A stretch of DNA of 64,000 nt from Allacma fusca (Eukaryota; Arthropoda; Collembola; Symphypleona; Sminthuridae). The first letter of the stretch is position 1, and each line of letters begins with the position of its first letter. A program made the position numbers and the translations under genes. Shown in pieces: positions 37,719 to 49,161 of the stretch. The stretch is from NCBI GenBank assembly GCA_947179485.1, contig OX359247.1, positions 50,441,131-50,505,130 of the forward strand, written 5' to 3'. Below the pieces are notes generated by a model, which was not told the DNA's origin, searched no databases, and saw only the letters and a list, made by a program, of their open reading frames with translations.

Positions 37719-40700
37719 TTATTCACGTTTGAACTGAGCCAAAACTATGAAGTACGTTGTTTCAGTGGCTGCAACCTAAAATATTAGAATGATCTTTTGA
37801 CAACATCTTATAAATTATGAAATTCCAATAAATTAGAAAATCCACTGCTTCTCACAATGCTAGAATATACACGGCGAATAAATACATGCTGAAAATGACA
37901 TTATTTATTAATTGATGTAATCACTTACGGATGTGATGAATCGTCTATTCAAAGTATAAAACCCTCGGGGTGATATCCCCAGACGGGATTTTGAAATCTT
38001 GCCAATCAACATTTGGAGCTGAAGGATATATTTTGTAAAAATTTTGCTTGCAATTTTGTAGGAATTGTATAATGGAAGCAATTGCTTAAAATAAGATATA
38101 CACTAAAGTATGGGTATACGCGCATTCCTGTGTATCTCGCTCCTTTTTCTAACTCAATTGGGGTATTTTTATTATGGGGATGGGGGACACCTAATGCGTT
38201 AGAAATATGTGGGCTTTATAGTTTTGTCAGGGACACAGGCGAATTTGTGTATTAGGAGTAATGTCAAATTTATACGTGAAGGATAGGGAGAACTATGCGT
38301 TAGGGTTAAGGGAACTTTATGGGTTATGGATAAGGGGAGCTTTACGCATTAGAATTTTTAGCTTTAGAAATGTTCTCGTTTTAAGTTACATGGGAGCCTT
38401 TTTAGTTGCTAATCGTGGGTGACTTTTTGATTTACATACGTATAGCTGGTGCTGTTTAGGTTACGGATATTCGCATGAATTTTACAGGTAGAGTATTCTT
38501 ATCTTTGATGTTCATCATTGGAGCCCACCCGTTCTTCGAATGGCAGGAACAGTAGAACAAAATTATCACACGCTTGATTTTCGTTAATCTCACTCAGTGC
38601 TCGGACTGGGTACGGGTAATACTCGGGTAAATGAGTACGGGTACAGGTATGGGCAGGGTTGCACAAATGAAAATGCCCTCGATTTTATGCCTGCCCTCCT
38701 GAAAATGCCCTGAAAATGCCCAAAACGCCGAAAATGCCCTGAAAATGCTTTACTCTGAAAATGCCCGGCATTTTGGGCATTTTCGGCAGGCATTTTGGGC
38801 ATATTGGGCATTTTTACAGAAACTTATACACTAGGGAGTTTTTCATAGTATAATCAAACCCATCCAGTTTTAGAAAATGTTATACTTGGTTTAAAAGAAA
38901 GAATTTAATTCGTCTAATTCCCTAATGGCTATTTCAATAAGCCCCAACGGAGTTGCAAACTTTCAACGCTGTACATTAAAAAAACTTTTGGATTTGGAAA
39001 AAACAATTTGCACAGTGCCAGCATAAATTCCGTATTTTGATAATGGCTTGTAAAGTATAGAAAATTTCACACACTTTCATTAGATACATAAAATGCGACG
39101 GTTATAATAAATGTCAAAACTTGGAGCTTCCGTGGCAAATTTTGTGTCGACTTTGAAAACTGCATTTACTCAGCCGTAGTAAACCAGTGTAATAATTCTA
39201 GGACTTCAAAATGTAACAATAAATACATTTAGATGACGAGTTTTGAAGCTCCAAAACAATGATATTGTTAATCTTTTAACAACTATTTTATTATTTTGTG
39301 TTGCAGCTTTGCCCGAATATGTTTGTTCTTGAAATCTAAATAATAATTACAGACACGGTGTACAAGCGAATTTTTGCAACAAAATAAGGAAAATAGAATT
39401 ATTATTATTTTTCCATAAATATGTCTATATCAACTGGCTCCAGGTTTCAACCTTTTTGGAAACAGTTTGTTTCTATAATTTTATCATGTAATCCAGTTGA
39501 ATATTAAAATTATTTGCAACATACTGTTTTGACACTTATTTTGCAAAATTAGCAGGTAGCTAAAGTCATATATTTAAAAAATTGGAGTGAATATGCCGAA
39601 AATGCCTGCCCTAGGCTGAATATGCCCAAAATGCCCAAAGTGCCATAGATGCCCAAAATGCCATGAAATGAAAATGCCCAAAATGCCCTGGCATTTTGGG
39701 CAGGCATAATGCCGAAAATGCCATGGCATTTTCAATTGTGCAACCCTGGGTATGGGTACTACCCGGGTACAGAAGTTGCGTACTCGCAAGTACGCGGGTA
39801 CTACCCGGGTACTCTTGATTTTAGGAAATAAAGTGGGTACAGGTACGGGTACGGGTATGGGTACTCACTCAGTGGCAATCGGGTAGTACCCAATGGGTAC
39901 GGGTATCACTATGTAAAATACCTGTACCCGTGGGTGCTGTACCCGAGTATTTTTGGGTACTTTAAGGATTCCTGATGAGATGGATTACTATGGTTAACAA
40001 TAAGACCTACCAACCGTGGAGTTGCTTATTTCGTAGTATACAGATACTTGTGTTAGTGACAGAGCCAAGTGGCTTCGTCTCATCTATGATTACGTGGTAG
40101 TTGCAATCTAACGCTTCTAATAATTCTTCCAAGGAATCTAATAAAGAAATAGAGCGTAGAGTCAGTGAAATCATCTATTTAACGACTTAAGTAGTGAAGC
40201 TCATCAACAAAGAATTTCAAGGGGGAGGTTCTTGGGATTCAATTTAATTAGCTTCATTGGGAGCGTAACATTACAATTATTTGAAGACGTATTACGAGAT
40301 AAGATCGCAATAAATATACATTTATTAGCAGATCCATTTCTTAACGTTACAAGTACCCAGGGTTGCCCATTTGAAAACGCCAAGGCATTTTATGCAGGCA
40401 ATTTGAGCATTTTCAATTCTGGGTATTTATGACACTTTGAGTATTTATGGAGGTAATATTTTTAACATTTTAGAATGAAAAATATCATTCCTTGCACGCA
40501 ATATTTATAATTCAGTCTTTTTGATTAATCTTGATAATTTTGATGTTAAAAGAACTTGACAGACATCTGAACTTGGCGTTCAAAACTTCCATGGGGTTGC
40601 ATTTTAGTCCTATTTTGCCTGCATTTTTCGAAAATCTCCGTCTCGGGCTTCATAAATGTGAGAGACAGTTTACGAATGTTTGTTTTATAAAGCTGTAATA

Positions 40701-43469
40701 TAAAATGAATATTCAATATTGCCTCCCACATTTATTTCCTAAAACCGCAATATTTGACATGGAAAAATTATGATCAACTCAATTTTTCCGTATAACATTT
40801 TCTATACACAGTGTTCAATTAGCCGTAAACGATTAGCCAAAAAAAAATTGTTTCTTGTTCTCCAAGTTGAAAAGCAAGTTATGGAGAGCTTAGTATTAAA
40901 GAATCCGTCCCAATTCCAATTAGCGAGAATGTTTCATTTCATTCAGCAGGTTATTATTTTGGGGCAGTAGGATTTGAATTTCTTCAGTGTTTATTAAAAA
41001 AATCAGAATGCCTTAAATAATTTTTTCAAAAAATTCAAATAGGATGTCTTTAACACCTAGGGAAAATTCCCAAAATCCCGGACACTTTTAATGGAGGTCA
41101 AAAAATTGACAAATTAAAATTTTTTAGCTGGGCAAGCTAATGTCGTCGGGGATTTTAAATCGGCTTAACTTCCAGTACCCGGGTAATACCCGGGTACACA
41201 CAATAGATACTCGGGTACTGGTACAGGTTTTGGGTAAATTACGGGTACGGGTAAATTGTGGGTACAGGTACTACATTGTATTTTCAGGTACGGGTACGGG
41301 TACTGAAATAATTTACCCGGGTACTCGGGAATGGGGTACGGGTATAGGTACAGCATTTTGTAGTACCCGATATTCGGGTACTGGTATGGGTACGGGTACA
41401 CGGTTTCTGTACCCAGTCCGAGCACTGATCTCACTAAACGTGAGACACAATTTATTGATAGATGGGGATCTATCGTTAATATTTAAAAACTGCTAACTCA
41501 CGTCACAGTTAGTAACATCGTTCATTTTCAGCTACAAATGGTTTTTCAGAAAAAAATTATTTGAACTCATTTGATGAAATGCCACACTAAAACATAACTT
41601 AGACCTGGAAAAAATCCAACAACTTGAAAAGTTATATTTTTACCAGGTCTTGTAATTGCAAAATTATCATGTGTAAATCCATCTAATTTTTTTTCGCATA
41701 TCACGAATTCTTTAACTGAAATTCGACCAAGTGATTATAAAAGTAACACCCCAACCAAAGAGCCCATACTTTTTCGCACAAATTTCAAATTTAACTTTCA
41801 TAGATTCAACTTTCAAGATCGGACCATATTCCAACACATCGTGAGAAACGTTTCTACTTTTACCCCATATTGAAGAAATTCTGGTCCTATGGAACTGTAT
41901 TCACAATACGGAAGAGCTGGATCTATAATATTTTGCAAGAAGTTACCTTCTAACATGAAATTTCATGAAATAAGCTCACACAAATCTATTTGGAGTACCC
42001 TTTGTAAGCTAAAAGAAAAACGTTTTTTTCGGCTCTAGTGACAAGAGTGCATTGTAACGAGGTAAATCATAATAAACAATAATGTTCATTTGGCCTGCTG
42101 TTACGTCCGTTCGCGAACAGACGGGCTCTACTGGTTACTTCATTACATTCTAATTAAATAAATTTACAAGTCCTTACAATAATTATAGTTGGTTTGGGCA
42201 GACTGCTTAAATATTCAACATTTAATATATCGGAAGTCTTCAAAGCCTGAAATCGAATAACAATTCCTAATTCTTTTCAAACATTAGCGCAGTGCTTTAT
42301 CCGTCATGAATTTAACGGTATTATGATAGCAGATTTAAAATATTACAAATTATATAATGCATCAGATACGAAACTAAGCATTTGCTTACCTCATACATGA
42401 TGGCGTCACAAATATTGCACAATGAAAAGAGCAAGTAAATGGATAAAATTCCAAGTGGAAGGTGAGCTCGAGAAATTTTGTTAAAGTTGTCCAAACTTGG
42501 CTTAGTTTCAGGGAGGAAAGAAAATAGGAAAAAATAAATCACAGCTAGGAGAGAATATATTAAAAACCCAACTTGAAGGAGAAGCCGAAACCCAAAGGCA
42601 GCATTCGCATCCTTTACTAGAAGGAGGCATTTTTCATATTTTGAAGCCAATTTAATGTATTCTTCACGTTCAGCGAACTGATTGTCACAGGAACCAACCA
42701 AATGAAAATCTGAACGTACTTTCGTCGAGCTCCGATTCAATAGCTCGCTCAATTCTTCGTTGAGTCGATGTAAAAACTTATGAATGACGTGTAGACATAT
42801 TGTGACAAATAGTGTCTGGAATATGTAAAACATACTCACCAGATTCCACACGTAATCCAGCACAGGCATTAAAGTGTTTGCCATTTTAAATAAAAATAAC
42901 TCCCACATCATTCCCAAATTCGAAATACAAGCTAACCCTACTATCGTAATCATTTTTATACTTGTGTATCGTATTTTGCGTTTGAGATGGAGTCGCTTGT
43001 CCTCACTACAAAAACATTGCTCATAAGCCAGTTCTAAATTGAGCCAGAAATCCAGAAAACGCTGTCGGGAGTAGAATATGTCAATTGTTACGAGGATGTT
43101 AATAATTACAAACGTAAAACCTTGTCCCAAGAAAATAGCTAAGTCTAAGCTCAACGTAAATGTATGTACCATAGTCCTACGGTTAGGAAGGAAAATCATT
43201 TTTAAGAGCATCAAAGAATTAAATGCTATGCTGTACCAAGCAAGGAACCCTTTTAGTGAGAAAACAAGCGTTGCCTTTCCTTCTATAGTTCCAACTAAAA
43301 ATGGAAACTGGCCGAGGATTTTCAAAATAATTAAAAATTGGTGCAGAATTGTAAATACGTTTTTGGTCCCTTTAGTTGAAGATTCAGTTTTTTCTGTATT
43401 ACTAGTATTGCAATGAATTATTTTGCAAACTGAAGATTTACAATCTTGGATGTGGGGTGGTAGTGACAT
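37719..43469 (-). CDS. Gustatory receptor with a 4-kb intron full of hAT elements
   Basis: Exons 43469-42390, 42246-42178 (69 nt), 38018-37929 (90 nt) and 37775-37719 (57 nt), all phase 0, give 431 residues. Exon sizes and phases equal those of the Gr at 35385. Hydrophobic segments include LLMLLKMIF, FVIINILVTIDIFY, MFYIFQTLFVTICLHV and LIYSLLAVIYFFLFSFL. The C-terminus reads GFYTLNRRFITS then VAATETTYFIVLAQFKRE, a full TYhhhhhQF signature. Sequence identity with the other (-) Gr genes is moderate, so it is an older paralogue. Intron 2 (38019-42177) holds the nested hAT elements at 38595-41427; splice sites are unharmed. The ATG at 43469 (MSLPPHIQDC) was chosen; the frame before it opens only at TTG. 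Confidence 0.87.
38604..38653. repeat. Degenerate GGGTA array, left arm
   Basis: Repeats of GGGTA with C/T/A spacers, directly inside the left end of the outer hAT element. Confidence 0.85.
38654..39748. mobile_element. hAT-like element nested in another hAT-like element
   Basis: Inverted repeat CAGGGTTGCACAA(A/T)TGAAAA at both ends, flanked by the identical octamer GGTATGGG (38646-38653 and 39749-39756), which is itself part of the outer element's GGGTA array. AAAATGCC repeats fill about 150 bases inside each end, in opposite orientation. No coding capacity. Confidence 0.92.
39749..39965. repeat. Degenerate GGGTAC array, middle
   Basis: Continuation of the outer element's left GGGTAC array after the nested insertion; it changes orientation to GTACCC near 39880-39955. 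Confidence 0.85.
40357..40424. repeat. Short degenerate copy of the nested hAT ends
   Basis: Begins CAGGGTTGCCCATTTGAAAA and ends CATTTTCAATTCTGGG, resembling both ends of the element at 38654-39748 joined with almost no interior. It is probably an old, internally deleted copy. Confidence 0.5.
41174..41408. repeat. Degenerate GGGTAC array, right arm
   Basis: Array of GGGTA(C) units with ACCCG interspersed, adjoining the right terminal repeat of the outer hAT element. Confidence 0.85.
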
Positions 43470-43672
43470 TTTCAAAATTCTTTTGGAGTTCTTTAAGCTT
43501 CGTGTTCAGGAAATAAATTAGAGCTCGAACATGAAGCCTTACTAATTAGAGGAATAATTAGAGTAATGGAGTGTTTGGAAGAATATTTGCTATTTCACCG
43601 CTAATTTGACTTATGAATGCTCGTGCTCACGAAGAGAAGGGAGTGAAATATTTGCTTGTACAAACATTAATG
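43470..43672. promoter_or_regulatory. Short upstream region of a Gr gene
   Basis: About 200 bases between the Gr start codon and the hAT element at 43673. If the gene is transcribed from its own promoter, either it lies here or the element now contributes. No core motif is recognisable. Confidence 0.35.
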
Positions 43673-45903
43673 CAGGCGCATAGCCAGGAACTGGCCAAGG
43701 GGTGGCCAACATAATTAGAACGTACATAATATGACATATTCAATGGGAAATCCAATTAACGAATGTAAAACGCATCAAATTTTGCAAACTGAATTTCAGA
43801 TTTTTGTATAGTTCACGTTTTACGATTCCATCATATTTGAATGCTTCGTTTGCTAATCTTTTGACCAGTCGGTCAGTCAGCCCAAACCCTCCGCCGCAAA
43901 CCAAAGAACCAATCTTTCTAACGTGCCCTTTAACAATGTTATCTTGCGGTGCAGTACCTGCCTGGTACAATGAATTTATAACACTGTACAACCTACTACA
44001 AATTCCACAACATGTACAGGGTATTTTGCCTGGTGCGTCCCAGTGGAAATTTTATATAATATACCAGATCTAATGTACAAAATCGGGAAATTTTGAACAA
44101 AATAAAACTCAAGTTTTTGAAAATATTTTTTGATATGTTGTTAATCAGAGAGAAGGAAAATTTACAAAGAATACAATGTGACTAGGGGAATTGACTAGAC
44201 GGATTTGACTAGACTTGACTAGGTAGGCTGGCGGGCGAGGAAAATAGAAATCGTTTGATTTCGCAATGCATTCAATTCACCCGCTAACAAGTAACCCTCG
44301 CCCCATACCCACTCGGGATCGGAATGAAATTTTGTGGGAGCTTGGGTACCTGGCCCAATGTCCCAGCAAGACCAAAAGTTTGGGCCATCTCGCCCTGGTT
44401 TGCGCGGGAAATCGCACAGAAGTTTTAAATTTTAATTCATGAGCATGGGGTCCCCCATGTCCAACTTAAATTTTCCAATGTTAAATCCCATAAGGAAACT
44501 TCATTTTCAAATTTCACAAAAAAAATAAAGTTGCTAAAAATGCATAAAAGCTCATTAATATCCCTTGTAACACAACATTAGCATGTTTGCAAACTTGGTT
44601 TGGGCCATCTCGTCCTCGTTTCCGGTGGAAACCGGATTTACGTTAGAAATTTTTAAAAAAGATAAGGTTCCCTCCCCCCTGTACAACTTACATTTTCCAA
44701 CGTTAAATCCCTTAAGAAAACTCCATTTTCAAATTTCGTGAAAAAAATAAAAATGCATAAAAGTTCATTAATATGCCATACAACATTGTATTAGCACATG
44801 CTAGCCAACTACACCAATAGGACTATTAGTACAAACGTCTTTACTGATTTTAATTTTATACTGTGTGTTATGTTACAATAGTAATTACATTGGAAGCTGC
44901 AAGTATTAACGGTAAAGTATGTTTCAAATTCAATTCAGATTACTGCCACAAATGCTCTTCTATGGTAATTATTATTTGTAGTCATTATAAAGAGCACCTT
45001 TGTTTTGTTCACTTTTTTGACTTCCATTATCACGAATAAAAGAGTACCATAAAATTGAAATACAATTATTATTTTGCCACACAAATATTCGTTCAACATC
45101 GCAACAACGCATTTTTAGCAACTTTATTTTTTTTTGTGAAATTTGAAAATGAAGTTTCCTTATGGGATTTAACATTGGAAAATTTAAGTTGGACCCTATG
45201 CTCATGAATTAAAATTTAAAACTTCTGCGCGATTTCCCGCGCAAACCAGGGCGAGATGGCCCAAACTTTTGGTCTTGCTGGGACATTGGGCCAGGTACCT
45301 AAGCTCCCACAAAATTTCATTCCGATCCCGAGTGGGCATGGGGCGAGGGTTACTTGTAAGCAAGGACGCCCACAATAAAAATATATGCTGTTTATACTCA
45401 CAAGCAAAGTCAAAACGATAAATTTTTACAAAAGCTCTTCGCTTTAATAATGTAATTACATTAACACGTACATACGCGCTAAAGCACGTGCAGCGCTGAT
45501 TGTACATACACTTATGTATAGTGACATGTCTTAACAATGGTTTGGATTTTATTCGAGTTGCGAAAATGGATTTTTCTTATGGGATTTAACATGCAAAAAT
45601 TCAAGCGAGGAAGGGTCAACTTTCAAAAAAAATCAAACTTTCAGATGTCCTACTGCCCGAACCCAGAGGAGGTGGCACGAACTTTGTGGTTTGTGTCAAC
45701 ACTATTAGTAGTGTCTACAATTCCACCAATTTTCATTTAGTTCTGCAGTTTACATCGGAAGACTTTGCTTGTCAGATATTTACATGGGTTACTGCATATG
45801 TTGAGTTTCGCAGTGATTTTACTGTTTACAAATATAAAAAAAGTATTTTATTTCGAAGGGGGGTTCCAAATTTCCCCCATTGCCCTCATTGACTACGCGC
45901 CTG
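43673..45903. mobile_element. hAT-like element upstream of a Gr gene
   Basis: The ends share CAGGCGCRTAGYCA as an inverted repeat. Flanking octamers CATTAATG (43665-43672) and CATCAATG (45904-45911) match at seven of eight positions. No transposase is recognised; a minus frame at 43740-43991 matches nothing I know. The middle is occupied by the large foldback structure at 44287-45357. Confidence 0.75.
44287..45357. repeat. Foldback structure with about 245-bp arms
   Basis: The sequence from 44287 to about 44536 returns in inverted, near-identical form at about 45110-45357, starting ACAAGTAACCCTCGCCCCAT in both arms. A third, more diverged direct copy of part of the arm lies at about 44592-44790. 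An RNA crossing this region would form a long double-stranded stem. Confidence 0.9.
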
Positions 45904-46382
45904 CATCAATGCATTGTATTGTTTACACTTTCCTTCATCGGTTTCATTTCATTGCACTTACAGTATTTGCTTGTAATAAATATTTATTCGTCGTTTATTC
46001 AATTTGTGGACTTCATCGAGAACAAATAATGAGCAAAATTAAGTTATTTATAATTTGTCCATGAATGCAGCAATATCTTGATTGCGGCGGAACGAAATTT
46101 ATGCACTCACCTTTTTAGTTTTCAGTGTTTAAATTTTGGCTGTATAATAAATTGTAAATTTGTAAATACAATAATCTCAACAATCTAAGCCTTAGGGACA
46201 ACTTCAGGAAATTTAAGCTTTATTTTTCTATAAAATTATAAAAATCATATTATTTAGTATACGGAATTACTACAGTCCACATGTAATAGGATAATAAAAT
46301 AATGTATAATAAATTTCAATTTTGTTATTTGATACAACTGAAGTCAAACATCCGATGAATATCACCGAACTACACCTTCCGA
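45904..46382. other. AT-rich spacer
   Basis: No gene or element recognised between the hAT element and the Gr pseudogene. Confidence 0.4.
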
Positions 46383-48150
46383 AATATATTTCGGAAGTAT
46401 TATTTTGCCGGTTCTTTATTTCCTCGCTTTTCTTTCCTCGCTGAGACCTCGTTTACAGCAATGAACTTAAATGAAATGAAAATGAATAACAGTACGCCTG
46501 CTTTTCAATAATTATTACACTACAGTATTGAACTGCAAGTCAGCAATCAACATTTGTCGAACAATGTGCAAATATTCAAGAAAGGCTTCATCGTATCTCC
46601 CCAGGGAGCTCAAATAAGCATACAACTGGAAAGTATGTAGCCATATTTACATTTATTTTATTCAACTTCTGTTATTTGGTAACTCGCTTATGGAGACTTC
46701 ATTTACAGCAACGTACTTCCCTTTGCTGCAGAAAGCTCGCTACAACAAGCTCTATTTGTATTGCAGAGCTTCGGCGGCAATATCAATATTTATCCTTTTC
46801 TAATACACTTCTGTGTTCAACTGCGAGTCAACAATCACGGTTTGTCAAACAATGTGCATTATTCAAGTTAGACTTCGTAGTATCTCCCCAGGGAGCTCAA
46901 TTGAACATGCCACTGGAAAGTACGCAGCCATATTTACAATTATTTTGTTCAACTTCTGCTATTTGGTAACTCGATCAATCCAGGAAGAAATTTACAACGA
47001 GACTTCAACATTAGTATAGACACCGTTTTGAAAAGCACGTTAATTTGTCAATAATAGGGCCTGGTTTATGATTGTACTATCTGCTACAAAAGTTGGGATG
47101 ACAGCCGGAATGATGCTGGTAATTACGCAAGTATCAGTTGGAGGACTTCTTTTAACTGAGCTGCAAAACAGCGTGTTCAAGAGTATTCTGAGGAACCTCG
47201 AGTATTTTTCAGGGGTAGGGGAGAAAATCCGGAGTCACAGAAAATTCCTCAACTTTGTGTATTTAGGGGAAGAAAGTGAGGGGGCTTTTCAACTATTCCT
47301 GAAAAGGAATATAGACGAATCATGGGAATTGATTAAAAATCTAAAACTTGCATACGCTTCCTTTTCAAAGGTTGTGAGGTGATACTGTCTAGAAATTATG
47401 GTCATAATAGTAGTCAATATACCCATCGTTCTAAGCATGTTCTTGGAGGATCCAAGACAATTCCATAATCTGATCATTTCTCCGTTGCTAATGAGTATCA
47501 TTAGCTTATGTGCACAGTCCTGGGGGAATTCACGCAAAATATTGTGAGAATAACAAAGATGAAAGAGTTGTATAACATTATCAGATTGTGAGATATCCTT
47601 GGATTAATTATTAATATTAACATGGCAGATCATGAAGAACCAAGCGGAATTGGGCAGCCAAGTCAATATATTACAACACCTGTGGAAGTTATGACCATTT
47701 TTAAGTTGATAAATATATTTTTGAATAATTTGGATCGTTTTGAAAACCTTTGGCTATACAATTTTAAGGGTAATTCGTTAAAATTAGTGAAGCATTGTAT
47801 CCTAAAGAGTTTTCATAACAATTTAACAAACTATAACTTCCAGAACTAGAAATATTAAATATTGGTAATTAATTAATCGTTTATTTCCAGTACTCATAGA
47901 GTTGGACGATTTGCTGTGTATCACTTATGGAATGAAAATGGAAGCTTTCCGCGAGATACTTGTTTTTTCTAAACTATGAATCTATAACAGGGGTAAAATA
48001 TAATTCAATTTGTACTTGAAGTTGAAGTGAGAATATTCAAGCGTGCATGTTAACACTCCACTGTATTATTTCAGATTTTGGGAACTATTATTAACGGTAC
48101 CATTTTTGTTTTTCAAATGATGGTGGCTGAAACATCATGCAGAAATTAGT
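46383..48150 (+). pseudogene. Gustatory-receptor-like pseudogene with internal tandem duplication
   Basis: Blocks match the neighbouring (+) Gr gene in order. GKYAAIFTIILFNFCYLVTR lies near 46915; LLLTELQNSVFKSILRNLEY at about 47150 matches VTECQQLVYESILSKMEY; ESWELIKNLKLAYASFSKVV at about 47320 matches ECWELIQNLKAVYVLYSDVA. An in-frame stop follows, then MFLEDPRQF matching IFLEEPGDM. A broken exon lies near 47895, and a last exon near 48085 reads GTIFVFQMMVAETSCRN before a stop. A part of the first exon is duplicated with a period of about 287 bases (46528 and 46815). Stops and frameshifts make it non-functional. Its inverted twin is at 20255-21795. Confidence 0.78.
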
Positions 48151-49161
48151 GAACAAACAATCGTATTAATGAACGCTATGCAAACCCATATTTGAATATC
48201 TATCGTATTATGAAAGCAAAGTCAAAGTTTTTCATTTTGCAGACAATTGTACTTGTCGTGTCGTTAAATTAAAGAGTAAAGTAACACTGACATATGTACA
48301 CCCCATTTTTGTCCCTGGAGAAAGCGTTTTTACTGGGTGGTACTTTATAGATTGAGAACATACTGTGTATACACTCTACAGTACTATAACTGTATACTTA
48401 AAATCTTTCTTGAAAACTTGTCATTGAAAAGTAACACGTAATTGTGAATCTAAAAACAACTTCAATAAAATTTATTCGACAGCAAACATTGACAAAAACC
48501 TCATTAAAATGATGAGTAAGGAATTAAAATTGGTGAAATACTGTTACTCAATAATTCTCCTTTCAAAGTAAGACTTCTTCAAGTTCTGTTCGAATGCTAC
48601 AAGATATGCTAGCATATTCATAGTTTGCTTCGCTGACAGAAAATATGCTCTGATTACTCATTCGCAGGCAAATACCTTTTGTCCGTTAAGTGAATGCTGA
48701 ACTTCGATTTAACTGAAGGTGACTCATTTATTACTAATTTTGCTCAGACCCACACAAGTTTGATAAAAGAAGCACACCACCCAGTAAATTGCTACAATAT
48801 AGAAATAGCACCTATAAAATACATACACTAAGTTGTCACATCCGCTCTAGAGACTTAAGAGACTCGGGAGAAGACCACAATGATTAGACAACTTGATCAA
48901 TTTCCAATTAAATGCCATTTCTTAAACAAGGTTCTCTCAACGACAATTTCAGATCGTTAACTGTCATCCCAATAAGATAGCTCAGAATATTGAGGTGGCT
49001 TACAAGCAGAGCTAGTGCAATTAGTGCTGTATTTATTTCAATTATAAATACTGGTTGTATTATTTCCGCACATTTTACATGAAATATTCCCAGGCATACA
49101 TACAAAATTGAATGTAATTTTCACATCACCCGCTCTCATATTTTGAAACGAAGCCTTTGAC
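48151..49161. other. Intergenic, upstream of a (+) Gr gene
   Basis: No coding sequence recognised. It should contain the promoter of the Gr gene beginning at 49162; no motif can be named. Confidence 0.4.

Larger units (their letters stand above)
38595..41427. mobile_element. hAT-like element with GGGTAC-rich ends
   Basis: Inverted repeat CAGTGCTCGGACTGGGTAC at both ends (38595 and 41409-41427), flanked by the identical octamer ATCTCACT (38587-38594 and 41428-41435). Both ends are followed by long degenerate GGGTA(C)/CGGGTA arrays. No transposase is seen. It lies in intron 2 of the Gr gene at 37719-43469 and contains a second hAT element at 38654-39748 plus a short degenerate relative at about 40357-40424. 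Confidence 0.92.

Noticed and set aside
41140..41496. Gly/Thr/Arg-rich frames in both strands
   Set aside because: They translate the GGGTAC array of a hAT element.
43740..44073. Possible coding fragment inside the hAT element at 43673
   Set aside because: Minus and plus frames overlap equally, neither shows a recognised motif, and composition is that of the element.
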